A stretch of 46,211 nucleotides of DNA, taken from positions 51,954 through 98,164 of the forward strand of contig NZ_MUHE01000021.1 of NCBI RefSeq assembly GCF_002217405.1. Reading direction: 5' to 3'. Every line of letters begins with the position of its first letter. The first letter of the stretch is position 1. Origin of the DNA: Flavobacterium psychrophilum DSM 3660 = ATCC 49418 (GTDB taxonomy: Bacteria; Bacteroidota; Bacteroidia; Flavobacteriales; Flavobacteriaceae). Made by a program: the position numbers and the translations under genes. Positions 23,912 through 31,799 of this stretch are shown piece by piece. Below the pieces are notes generated by a model that did no database searches, was not told where the DNA came from, and saw nothing but the letters and a program-made list of their open reading frames with translations.

Positions 23912-24872
23912 AATTGTAACTTAAAGGATTTTCAAAAATTTTACATCTAATAAAAGCATCTACAACAATAATTTTTACACATAACTCTAATTCATCAATT
24001 GGTATTTCAATAAAATTGGCACTATTAACAACTTTTTCTTTTACATTTTCAATTACTTGCAAAAATATATAATCTGAACTAGTATTTTGATGTTTTACAG
24101 ATATTTCTACAAAACTAGAATTAACTGATTGTAAAACAGAAAGACTTTTATTTGAACCTTGAGTGTCAAATTCTGCATATTTTTTATCTAATCTACCATA
24201 ATACATTGCATAATCTTCGATTGTTGATTTTGTTGCAACTAGAGAATTATGAGTAATTTTTCTGTCTATTTCAAAGCTATTTGTCTCTACCTTGTTAGAT
24301 AAAGCTAGATTTTCTTTAGATAGGATATTTATAATAATAGCTAAATTTGAATCAAGTTTAACTATATCTACATCATTTCCGAGTTCTTTTTGGACTAATT
24401 GATAGATTTCTTTTTGCTTCTCAATATCGGTCGATAAAATAAAGTTTAATATCATTTTGTTATCAATAATATCTGAAGCAGGTTTAAAGTTTATTTTATG
24501 TGGATTTAAAAATGTTCCTTTTATCAAATCAGTTGATTCTTTTGAGATTAAAACGAATTTAAAAGTATATGAAGAATATTTTGAAATTATTTTTTTACTT
24601 AATGATGATTCAAGTTTTTGTTTTGTGTTTGTAGCAGAAACTTGTAAAACTATTTTTTTTTTATGGTCAATTAAATCAATAGCTTCAATATTTTGTTGTA
24701 TTGGATTTAAATTCACTAATTCCCAACCAAATACTTTACTTAAAAAGTAAGAGTAAAAGTTTTCAGAATGATTATGCAAATCAAGTATATTTAATTTACC
24801 TTTTTGATTAATATTATAAGATAAAATTCCTATTTTGTCTACAATGTAATTGAAATATAATGTTCTGTTCAT
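23898..24872 (-). CDS. SMEK-domain ABC-3C system effector protein
   Basis: 324 residues, first gene of the ABC-3C operon. Residues 1-150 match the SMEK domain: LHNHSENFYSYFLSKVFGWE, then LVNLNPIQQNIEAIDLID and IVLQVSATNTKQK. The D66 and Q77-V-S spacing resembles the core of a restriction-endonuclease-like fold (D then Q/E-x-K/S), so a nucleic-acid-acting effector is possible; this is inference. The C-terminus (ELELCVKIIVVDAFIRCKIF, about 293-312) is the conserved ABC-3C C-terminal domain, expected to bind the middle component. ATG at 24870-24872. No clear promoter precedes it; the 324-bp upstream gap holds an unrelated coding remnant. Confidence 0.85.
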   Translation of the reverse strand: MNRTLYFNYIVDKIGILSYNINQKGKLNILDLHNHSENFYSYFLSKVFGWELVNLNPIQQNIEAIDLIDHKKKIVLQVSATNTKQKLESSLSKKIISKYSSYTFKFVLISKESTDLIKGTFLNPHKINFKPASDIIDNKMILNFILSTDIEKQKEIYQLVQKELGNDVDIVKLDSNLAIIINILSKENLALSNKVETNSFEIDRKITHNSLVATKSTIEDYAMYYGRLDKKYAEFDTQGSNKSLSVLQSVNSSFVEISVKHQNTSSDYIFLQVIENVKEKVVNSANFIEIPIDELELCVKIIVVDAFIRCKIFENPLSYNYANS

Positions 24873-24917
24873 TTATAAAAAATATTTGTAAATATATGTA
24901 TTATTTCGAGGATTGAT

Positions 24918-25115
24918 TCAGTATTTAGGCGGTTTTCTCGCATTGGCTATAACTTTCGGATTGGAATCAGTAAACAGATTGGCTTTAGCCAAAATGAGCA
25001 TTGTGTTTTTTCTAAAGTCGGTTAATTTGAAATTGCTTTTGGTTTTAACCAGCGGTAATTCAGCTAGTTCTTTGATTGTAATTTTTATCCTTAAATTAGT
25101 TACAGGAATTTCTAA
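24918..25115 (-). pseudogene. Open 65-codon remnant lacking a start
   Basis: Minus-strand frame bounded by stops, with 65 codons and no ATG in the first 38. It reads as ordinary protein (EIPVTNLRIKITIKELAELP near the start, NPKVIANARKPPKY at the end). It looks like the C-terminal tail of a lost gene, ending 45 bp before the ABC-3C start. Family not recognised. The rest of the 24873-25196 gap shows nothing. Confidence 0.4.
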
Positions 25116-25196
25116 TTAAAAATGGTATGAGAAAGGTTTTATGTATGCTATTAGAAATTTGTGCGCATCATTTTTAAGGGTTTTACTAACATTATA

Positions 25197-25994
25197 TTAC
25201 CAGCTTCCGCTACTGCCACCACCAGAGAAACCGCCACCGCCAAAACCACCGCCAAAACCGCCACCACCAGAAAATCCTCCGCCAGACGAACCGCCAAAAC
25301 CGCCGCTACTGCGCCCCATACTACTTAGAATGATTGCATCGAGCAAACTGGGGGTTCTGCCAATACCGCTTCCGTTTCCTTTGTTGTTTTTAGAAATTAG
25401 CATCAATATAATTATAAAAACAATAATTAAAAATACAATAGGGATTCCGCCGCCATCATCTTTATCTCCTTTTCGTGTTCCTTTATATTTTCCTTTAAAG
25501 ACATCAAAAATGGCATCGGAGCCTTTGTCTAGACCGTTATAATAACTTCCTGCTTTAAATTCGGGTATGATAATGTTTCTAATAATTTCGCCACCAATTC
25601 CTGCGGTTAATCTATCTTCGAGTCCGTAACCAGGATTAATAGCAATTTTTCTTTCCTCTTTAGCTAATAGAATTACAACTCCGTTGTCGTCCTTTGCTGT
25701 TCCTCCAATTCCCCATTTTTGTCCCCATTTTGTAGCTAATTGGTTAACATTTTCGCCTTGTAAACTTTCAATGGTAATCACCACAATTTGGGTAGTGGTA
25801 GAATCTGAATATTTAATAAGTTTTTTTTCTAGTTGCGATTTTTGGTCAGCGCTTAAAACATTTGCATAATCATATACCGAAGTCTGAAATTTTGGAATAT
25901 CTGGAATACTAAATTGTGCAAAACCTATTTGAGTACAGCAAAACCAAACAAATATTAGGTATAAAAAGGAAGTGTTGTTTTTAAGTAAATTCAT
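25197..25994 (-). CDS. TPM domain protein, secreted/membrane, Gly/Ser-rich tail
   Basis: 265 residues of the YgcG/TPM family (TPM_phosphatase). Signal peptide to about residue 26 (ends QIGFAQ). The TPM domain follows: VYDYANVLSADQKSQLEKKL, then TQIVVITIESLQGENVNQLA, WGIGGTAKDDNGVVILLA and NPGYGLEDRLTAG. A membrane helix lies near 187-200 (IPIVFLIIVFIIILMLI), and the last 45 residues are almost pure Gly/Ser/Phe. TPM domains have been linked to photosystem repair in plants and to phosphatase activity, but the bacterial role is not settled. Its ATG overlaps the stop of the next TPM gene by one base (TAATG). With lemA it makes the familiar LemA-TPM-TPM cluster. Confidence 0.9.
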   Translation of the reverse strand: MNLLKNNTSFLYLIFVWFCCTQIGFAQFSIPDIPKFQTSVYDYANVLSADQKSQLEKKLIKYSDSTTTQIVVITIESLQGENVNQLATKWGQKWGIGGTAKDDNGVVILLAKEERKIAINPGYGLEDRLTAGIGGEIIRNIIIPEFKAGSYYNGLDKGSDAIFDVFKGKYKGTRKGDKDDGGGIPIVFLIIVFIIILMLISKNNKGNGSGIGRTPSLLDAIILSSMGRSSGGFGGSSGGGFSGGGGFGGGFGGGGFSGGGSSGSW

Positions 25995-26431
25995 TATCCT
26001 TTAGATATTTCGTTAGGCAATTCATTTGTGTCGTCATCTTGATACGGGAAATAGTTTTTTAGTTGTTCTCCTGCTTTGAGAATACCATCAACTAATCCTT
26101 GCTTAAAGTTTCCTTTTTGGAAATGACTTGCCATGATATTTTTAGTGCTTTCCCAAAAATCGGTTGGTACCAATTTGTTTATTCCATCATCGCCGCATAT
26201 AGCAAATTGTTTACTTTTTACAGCAACATAAATTAAAACACCATTGGCATCTTTCGTATTGTGCATCTTTAATTCATTAAAAACGGCTACTGCACGAGTA
26301 ATTGCATCGGTGGTGGTTTTCTTTTCTAAATGCACACGAATTTCGCCAGAAGTATTTTTTTCGGCTATACAAATGGCTTTCACAATTTCTTGTTCTTCGG
26401 CTTTAGTTAAAAAATCTTCTACTTTCGACAT
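25994..26431 (-). CDS. TPM domain protein, soluble
   Basis: 145 residues from the ATG at 26429-26431. An earlier in-frame GTG at 26452 lies inside a 13-bp inverted repeat, so it is unlikely to be the start. The TPM domain fills the protein: FLTKAEEQEIVKAICIAEKN, TSGEIRVHLEKKTT, then GVLIYVAVKSKQFAICGD and VDGILKAGEQLKNYFP. No signal peptide, so it is cytosolic or membrane-associated. It follows lemA and precedes the secreted TPM gene, and its stop overlaps that gene's ATG. Function unknown beyond the cluster. Confidence 0.85.
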   Translation of the reverse strand: MSKVEDFLTKAEEQEIVKAICIAEKNTSGEIRVHLEKKTTTDAITRAVAVFNELKMHNTKDANGVLIYVAVKSKQFAICGDDGINKLVPTDFWESTKNIMASHFQKGNFKQGLVDGILKAGEQLKNYFPYQDDDTNELPNEISKG

Positions 26432-26446
26432 TTGGTATGTTTTTTT

Positions 26447-26500
26447 AACCACAAAGTTCTCTAAGCTTTCCCTAAGTACGCTATTGCGAACTTTGTGGTT
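26447..26500 (-). repeat. 13-bp inverted repeat between lemA and the TPM gene
   Basis: AACCACAAAGTTC (26447-26459) and GAACTTTGTGGTT (26488-26500) are perfect inverted repeats around a 28-base loop. In the mRNA they would form a hairpin between lemA and the TPM gene. The T run is on the plus side only, so it is not a terminator for this operon. Confidence 0.5.
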
Positions 26501-26509
26501 AATTATTTT

Positions 26510-27097
26510 TTAGAATTTTACTTCAACAGGTTTTTCAGCACCAGCAACCGATTGAAAATATGCTTTTTCTTTGAAACCAAACATTCCTGCAAATAATGAA
26601 TTTGGGAAAGTTTTAATATGTGTGTTATATGGTTTTACGGCTTCGTTAAAACGTGTTCTAGCGGTTAAAATCTGATTTTCAGTACTAGCCAATTCGTCTT
26701 GTAATTTTAAGAAACTTTGGTCTGCTTTCAAATTAGGATATTGCTCTACAGATACTAATAATCTTGATAAAGAACTGCTTACGCCACTTTGTGCCTGATT
26801 AAATTGAGCCAGTTGTTCTGGAGTAATATTTGATGGATCTACCGTTACAGAGGTTGCTTTGGCTCTAGCTTCGATAACTGCTGTTAGTGTTTCTTTTTCA
26901 TGGGTTGCGTACCCTTTTACCGTATTTACTAAATTTCCTATAAGGTCATTTCTTCTTTGGTAAGATGTTTGCACATCGCCCCAAGTTTGTTCAACAGTTT
27001 GACCTAATACCACAGCGGTATTGTTAATTTCTTTAACCCAGCTGTAAATTCCAAAAATTACGACAGCTCCAATAATCCAAGGCAAAAATCTTTTCAT
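26510..27097 (-). CDS. lemA: LemA family protein
   Basis: 195 residues. One N-terminal membrane helix (residues 4-19, FLPWIIGAVVIFGIYS), then a four-helix bundle typical of LemA. Diagnostic segments: VEQTWGDVQTSYQRRNDLIGNL, KGYATHEKETLTAVIEARA and YPNLKADQSFLKLQDEL, and an ENQILTARTRFNEAVKPYN helix. The fold is exposed outside the cytoplasm; no enzymatic activity is known. It heads a LemA-TPM-TPM cluster that recurs in many Bacteria. It is separated from the upstream merR gene by 48 bp, so it may have its own promoter. Confidence 0.93.
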   Translation of the reverse strand: MKRFLPWIIGAVVIFGIYSWVKEINNTAVVLGQTVEQTWGDVQTSYQRRNDLIGNLVNTVKGYATHEKETLTAVIEARAKATSVTVDPSNITPEQLAQFNQAQSGVSSSLSRLLVSVEQYPNLKADQSFLKLQDELASTENQILTARTRFNEAVKPYNTHIKTFPNSLFAGMFGFKEKAYFQSVAGAEKPVEVKF

Positions 27098-27145
27098 GTT
27101 TATTTAATTTAAAAGTTATTTATTAGTCAATTATTTTTTAATTCG

Positions 27146-27478
27146 TTACAATTCGTTTTTAATATTTATCAGTTGTGATCTAATAGATTCTAATTTGCTA
27201 ACAATGGCAAATTTATCTAAAGTCTTTTTTTGCCCCTCTTTCAAACGCACTTTAGCCCCTTCTAGCGTAAAACCACGCTCTTTTACTAAATGAAATATCA
27301 GTTGCAAATGTTGCACATCTTCGGGGGTAAACATTCTGTTACCTTTGGCATTTTTCTTGGGTTTCAGGATATCAAATTCCTTGTCCCAAAACCTAATAAG
27401 CGATTGGTTCACCTCAAAAGCCTTGGCAATTTCGCCCATGCTGTAATATCTTTTATCTTTTGGTAAATCTATATGCAT
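27146..27478 (-). CDS. MerR family transcriptional regulator
   Basis: 110 residues: an N-terminal MerR helix-turn-helix (YYSMGEIAKAFEVNQSLIRF, then WDKEFDILKPKKNAKGNRMF) followed by a short helix (VKERGFTLEGAKVRLKEG) and a short C-terminal coil. There is no effector-binding cysteine pair, so this is not a metal sensor; small MerR proteins of this type are common in Bacteroidetes. The ATG overlaps the stop of the upstream M23 peptidase gene (TAATG), so the two are coupled. The target is unknown, but cell-wall genes are a reasonable guess. Confidence 0.88.
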   Translation of the reverse strand: MHIDLPKDKRYYSMGEIAKAFEVNQSLIRFWDKEFDILKPKKNAKGNRMFTPEDVQHLQLIFHLVKERGFTLEGAKVRLKEGQKKTLDKFAIVSKLESIRSQLINIKNEL

Positions 27479-28455
27479 TAATCCAGAGATTGGTTTTCTT
27501 GTGTTGCTAATTTGGCAATAGCCGTATATTCTACCGCCGAAATATTACCATAATAAAAATTAATCGGATTAATAGCGTTTCCGTTTTTATGAACCTCATA
27601 ATGACAGTGCGGCGCTTCACTACGTCCAGTACTTCCTACAAATCCTATAATATCACCACGATTTACATGTTGCCCAGCCCGTTTGTTGTATCGGCTTAAA
27701 TGTGCATATAGCGTTTCATAGCCAAAACCATGCTGAATTACAATATGATTTCCAAAACCCGAAGCCGTATTGTCTGCCCTTTGTATCACACCATCTCCAG
27801 TTGCAAAAACAGGAGTTCCGGTAGGTGCCGTAAAATCCATTCCTTTGTGCATCTTTCTGGCTTTTGTAAACGGATCACTTCGGTACCCAAAACCAGATGC
27901 CATATGTTTCAATTGCTCATTTTTTACAGGTTGAATAGCAGGAATAGAACCCAAAAATTTCTCTTTTGCTTTCGATAATTTCAAAATCTCATCGAGCGAT
28001 TTCGATTGCACAGCAAGTTGTCTCGAAATCATATCCACACGTTCAGAAGTATTAGTCACCAACTGTTCATTATTATAGCCCAACAACTGTTTAAACCTAT
28101 TTTCGGTAATAATTCCTTTCTTTTTCGGAATTTCAGAAATAGGCGCATTATTAAAATAAACACGATAAATATTATTATCACGATCAGTAATATTAGCTAA
28201 AACAGCATCTAATTCATCTATTTGTTTGTTTAAAATGGTATAATTTAATTTCAAATTCTCATTCTCACGAGCCAGTAATTTATCTTTTGGCGTTTCAAAA
28301 TACGGCGTATTTAATAACGCAATAAAACACAAAAAACCAAACAATGCCGCAGCCACTAAAAACAAGGCGATATAACCAAAACTTTTCGCTTTTTTAGTTT
28401 TTATTTTCCGATACGCTAAATTTTCGGCATCGTAATAGTATTTTACTTTCTTCAT
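27478..28455 (-). CDS. M23 family peptidoglycan metallopeptidase
   Basis: 325 residues. A membrane helix near 25-46 anchors it in the inner membrane, followed by a coiled coil (ENENLKLNYTILNKQIDELDAV) and a C-terminal LytM domain. The zinc site is visible as HKGMDF (the H and D of HxxxD) and HCHYEVH (HxH). It should cut peptide crosslinks in peptidoglycan, or act as a NlpD/EnvC-type amidase activator if the zinc site were lost; here it looks intact. First gene of a peptidase-merR pair with a one-base overlap. It faces away from alaS across a 330-bp gap holding a repeat. Confidence 0.9.
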   Translation of the reverse strand: MKKVKYYYDAENLAYRKIKTKKAKSFGYIALFLVAAALFGFLCFIALLNTPYFETPKDKLLARENENLKLNYTILNKQIDELDAVLANITDRDNNIYRVYFNNAPISEIPKKKGIITENRFKQLLGYNNEQLVTNTSERVDMISRQLAVQSKSLDEILKLSKAKEKFLGSIPAIQPVKNEQLKHMASGFGYRSDPFTKARKMHKGMDFTAPTGTPVFATGDGVIQRADNTASGFGNHIVIQHGFGYETLYAHLSRYNKRAGQHVNRGDIIGFVGSTGRSEAPHCHYEVHKNGNAINPINFYYGNISAVEYTAIAKLATQENQSLD

Positions 28456-28560
28456 ATTTTAAAATATCCTATTTTTGTAGTCGTTATCACAAAGTAACAA
28501 AATATTAGACGAACTAATGTAGAAAATGTTTCAATTATTAAACATCTTTTTTATTATGAG

Positions 28561-28701
28561 TGCCTAATCCAGCTATTCGTTGCAAGTTCTCGTTTAGAAA
28601 GCTTTTTTTCTACGAGCCAGCAGGAGCTTCCTTTGGTCGCTCTGCCAGCTCAAGAAAAAATAGCTTTCTAAATCTCGAAGCTTTCCACTACTATCTGGGG
28701 C
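28561..28701 (-). repeat. Dispersed hairpin repeat family 2, copy 3
   Basis: On the minus strand it begins GCCCCAGATAGTAGTGGAAA and ends AGCTGGATTAGGC. Two nested inverted pairs lie inside: AGAAAGC/GCTTTCT, and CTGGCAGAGCG opposite a CTCCTGCTGGC-type arm. About 20 bases around GAGCGACC are identical to copy 2. It lies in the 330-bp divergent gap between the M23 peptidase and alaS. Confidence 0.65.
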
Positions 28702-28707
28702 AAAAAA

Positions 28708-28770
28708 GGTTATTCGTTAATTTGGTTATTCGTTTATTCGAATCCCAAATAAACAAATAACCGAATAACC
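28708..28770 (+). promoter_or_regulatory. Inverted-repeat leader upstream of alaS
   Basis: GGTTATTCGTTTATT (28724-28738) pairs with AATAAACAAATAACC (28748-28762) with one mismatch. An outer GGTTATTCG (28708-28716) can pair with CGAATAACC (28762-28770). It ends 15 bp before the alaS ATG. It could be an RNA switch or a by-product of repeats; GGTTATTTGTTTATT also occurs near 4791 beside repeat copy 1. Confidence 0.35.
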
Positions 28771-28785
28771 GATTAAACATAAAAA

Positions 28786-31449
28786 ATGACATCAAAAGAA
28801 ATCCGCCAGCAATACCTTAAATTCTTCGAATCAAAAGGACATTTAATAGTTCCATCGGCACCCATCGTGCTAAAAGACGATCCAACCCTAATGTTTAACA
28901 ATTCAGGAATGGCACAGTTTAAAGAATATTTCTTAGGAAACGGAACGCCAAAAAGCCCAAGAATTGCCGACACTCAAAAATGTTTGCGTGTCTCAGGAAA
29001 ACACAACGATCTCGAAGATGTAGGATTCGACACCTACCATCATACCATGTTCGAAATGCTAGGAAACTGGTCTTTTGGCGATTATTTCAAAAAAGAAGCC
29101 ATCAATTGGGCTTGGGAATTATTAACAGAAGTCTATAAAATTCCAAAACAAAACTTATACGTTTCGGTTTTCGAAGGCAGCAAAGAAGACAACGTACCCT
29201 TCGACCAAGAAGCTTGGGATATCTGGAAAGGATTAATCGACGAAGACCGAATCATTTTAGGAAACAAAAAAGACAACTTCTGGGAAATGGGCGATCAAGG
29301 ACCATGCGGACCCTGTTCAGAAATTCATGTCGATTTGCGTACTCCAGAAGAAAAAGCACAAGTTTCAGGAAAAAGTTTAGTAAACAATGACCATCCGCAA
29401 GTGGTAGAAATCTGGAACAATGTTTTTATGGAATTTAACCGTAAAGCCGATGGTTCTCTAGAAAAATTACCAGCACAACACGTAGATACCGGAATGGGAT
29501 TTGAGCGTTTGTGTATGGCATTACAAGGAAAAACATCTAATTATGATACCGATGTTTTTACGCCACTTATCGAAAAAGTAACACAAATTACAGGATATAA
29601 ATATACTTCAAACGAAGTTAAAAACATAAGCGAAGAACAAAACAAGACCAATATTGCAATCAGAGTTATTGTCGATCACGTTCGTGCCGTAGCTTTTGCT
29701 ATTGCCGACGGGCAATTGCCCTCTAACACAGGCGCAGGTTATGTAATTCGCAGAATTTTGCGTCGAGCTATTCGTTACGGATTTACATTTTTAGACACCA
29801 AAGAACCTTTTATTACTAAATTAGTAGCAGTTTTAGCCAGCCAAATGGGCGAATTTTTCCCAGAAATAAAATCACAACAACAATTAGTTACCAATGTAAT
29901 TCGAGAAGAAGAAGCGTCTTTTTTAAGAACTTTAGAGCAAGGTTTGCAATTATTAGACAAAGTTGTTGCCGAAACAAAAGGGAAAGAAGTTTCAGGAGCA
30001 AAAGCATTCGAATTGTATGATACTTTCGGTTTTCCAATCGACTTAACGGCTTTAATTCTTCGTGAAAAAGGATACGAATTAGACGAAGCAGGATTTAATG
30101 CCGCCATGCAAGAACAAAAAAACCGTTCCCGTGCCGCATCAGAAGTTTCTACCGAAGATTGGTCTGTTTTAATTCCAGGAAATATAGAAACATTCGTTGG
30201 TTATGACAAAACAGAAAATGATGTAAAAATCACTCGTATTCGTAAAGTAAATTCAAAAAAAGATGGTATTTTATACCAAATTGTTTTAGACAACACGCCA
30301 TTTTATCCAGAAGGAGGAGGACAAGTAGGAGATAAGGGAACCTTGGTTTCTGCAAATGACTCGAGCGATAGCGAACAGGCGAAGCAAACGATTGATATTA
30401 TTGATACTAAAAAAGAAAACAACTTAATATTACATTTTGCAAAACAATTGCCAGAAAATATAGAAACTGGTTTTGTAGCCAAAGTAAATACCAATTTAAG
30501 AGCGTCAACTTCCAAAAATCATTCAGCTACACATCTAATGCATTTGGCTTTGAGAAGTATTCTAGGAACACATGTCGAGCAAAAAGGGTCGTTAGTAAAC
30601 CCAGATTATTTGCGTTTTGATTTTTCACATTTTTCTAAAGTTTCCGATGACCAATTGCGTCAGGTAGAAGCAAGTGTAAACGCACAAATCGAATCCCGAT
30701 TACAATTGACAGAGCACAGAAATATTCCAATAAAAGAAGCCTTGGATAAAGGCGCAATGGCTTTGTTTGGAGAAAAATATGCTGATAATGTTCGCATGAT
30801 AGAATTTGGCGAAAGCAAAGAACTTTGTGGCGGAATTCACGTAAAAAACACAGCGCAAATTTGGCATTTCAAAATTTTATCTGAAGGTGCAGTTGCCGCA
30901 GGAATTCGAAGAATTGAAGCCATTACTGGCGATGCAGTGAAAGCTTTTTATACAAATCAGGAAAATACATTATCTGAAATCAAAGAAGTTTTAAAAAAAC
31001 CACAAGATATTTTAAAATCAGTAACTTCATTGCAAGACGATAATGTTAAGTTAAAAAAACAAATAGAGCAATTGCTGAAAGAAAAAATTGAAGGATTAAA
31101 AAATACTTTGGTTTCAGAATTTCAAGAAATTAATGGTATCAACTTCTTGTCGAAGCAAGTAGATTTAAGCATGAGTTCTACTAAAGATTTGGTACAAGCA
31201 TTGGGAAGTTTAAAACCAAATTCGTTTGTTGTTCTAGCTTCAATAGAAGAAAATATGCCAAATATTCACTGTTATATTGCTAAAGAATTGGTGGCAGGAA
31301 AAGGCTTAAACGCTAATGTTGTTATTAAAGAATTAGGGAAATATATTGAAGGAAACGGTGGTGGACAACCATTTTTTGCCTCAGGAAAAGGGAAAAATGT
31401 AAGCGGTATTAAAGAAGCTTTGCAAAAAGCGATTGAGTTTGTAAAGTAG
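28786..31449 (+). CDS. alaS: Alanyl-tRNA synthetase
   Basis: Charges tRNA-Ala. 887 residues, full length. Class II catalytic core with motif 1 ([17 protein letters not shown]) and the [13 protein letters not shown] and [13 protein letters not shown] segments. Motif 3 region GMGFERL. The editing domain shows [11 protein letters not shown] with the zinc/editing histidines and CGGIHV. The C-terminal glycine-rich C-Ala domain ([13 protein letters not shown]) binds the tRNA elbow. Start ATG 28786 gives [19 protein letters not shown], the normal N-terminus. No terminator is evident after the stop; 31450-31486 is bare and repeat copy B follows. Confidence 0.98.
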   Translation: MTSKEIRQQYLKFFESKGHLIVPSAPIVLKDDPTLMFNNSGMAQFKEYFLGNGTPKSPRIADTQKCLRVSGKHNDLEDVGFDTYHHTMFEMLGNWSFGDYFKKEAINWAWELLTEVYKIPKQNLYVSVFEGSKEDNVPFDQEAWDIWKGLIDEDRIILGNKKDNFWEMGDQGPCGPCSEIHVDLRTPEEKAQVSGKSLVNNDHPQVVEIWNNVFMEFNRKADGSLEKLPAQHVDTGMGFERLCMALQGKTSNYDTDVFTPLIEKVTQITGYKYTSNEVKNISEEQNKTNIAIRVIVDHVRAVAFAIADGQLPSNTGAGYVIRRILRRAIRYGFTFLDTKEPFITKLVAVLASQMGEFFPEIKSQQQLVTNVIREEEASFLRTLEQGLQLLDKVVAETKGKEVSGAKAFELYDTFGFPIDLTALILREKGYELDEAGFNAAMQEQKNRSRAASEVSTEDWSVLIPGNIETFVGYDKTENDVKITRIRKVNSKKDGILYQIVLDNTPFYPEGGGQVGDKGTLVSANDSSDSEQAKQTIDIIDTKKENNLILHFAKQLPENIETGFVAKVNTNLRASTSKNHSATHLMHLALRSILGTHVEQKGSLVNPDYLRFDFSHFSKVSDDQLRQVEASVNAQIESRLQLTEHRNIPIKEALDKGAMALFGEKYADNVRMIEFGESKELCGGIHVKNTAQIWHFKILSEGAVAAGIRRIEAITGDAVKAFYTNQENTLSEIKEVLKKPQDILKSVTSLQDDNVKLKKQIEQLLKEKIEGLKNTLVSEFQEINGINFLSKQVDLSMSSTKDLVQALGSLKPNSFVVLASIEENMPNIHCYIAKELVAGKGLNANVVIKELGKYIEGNGGGQPFFASGKGKNVSGIKEALQKAIEFVK

Positions 31450-31486
31450 TATTGTGATATTGTTGGGGTTTATTGTTTAAAATAGC

Positions 31487-31682
31487 TTAATGCTATTAAT
31501 TACAGTATTTTATGTTAGTAATTGGAGTAAAATATTTTTGAGGTTTTTTCTGCTTCAAAAATATTGCTTCATACTTTTATTCTTTATTTTATTTTTTCGG
31601 AGTTCAGTACTTCGTTTGTAATATAAAGCCAATCCTACGACAAATAATGAAATTTAGAAAAGGCTCTAATTAATAGCATTTA
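31487..31682 (+). mobile_element. Repeat family 1, copy B: MITE-like element with 14-bp inverted ends
   Basis: AATGCTATTAATTA (31489-31502) and TAATTAATAGCATT (31667-31680) are perfect inverted repeats around a 164-bp non-coding core. The core has GCTTCAAAAATATTGCTTCA and ACTTCGTTTGTAA (31609-31621), shared with copies A and C. No reading frame. The size and ends suit a miniature inverted-repeat element. The IS begins 24 bp further on. Confidence 0.5.
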
Positions 31683-31758
31683 AGTGTTTAAAACTCGGTT
31701 TAATAGTCAAAAATAGTTGGTAAAAACCTTTCTAGTCACTATAAAATATGATGTTTCC

Positions 31759-31795
31759 AAAAGTTTATTGAAATTCGTTTCAATAAACTTTTTTT
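31759..31795 (+). terminator. Terminator inside the IS left end
   Basis: A 15-bp perfect stem (31759-31773, 31778-31792) with loop TTCG, followed by T. It lies 5 bp before the transposase ATG and would block transcripts entering from outside the element. Confidence 0.75.
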
Positions 31796-31799
31796 ATTT

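Noticed and set aside
25141..25542. Plus-strand proline-rich open frame
   Set aside because: It is the antisense of the Gly/Ser-rich tail of the TPM protein gene; the codon pattern of GGN/TCN runs gives CCN in reverse.
28708..28785. T-box riboswitch before alaS
   Set aside because: No T-box sequence or stem I layout is visible, and T-boxes are not expected in this phylum.
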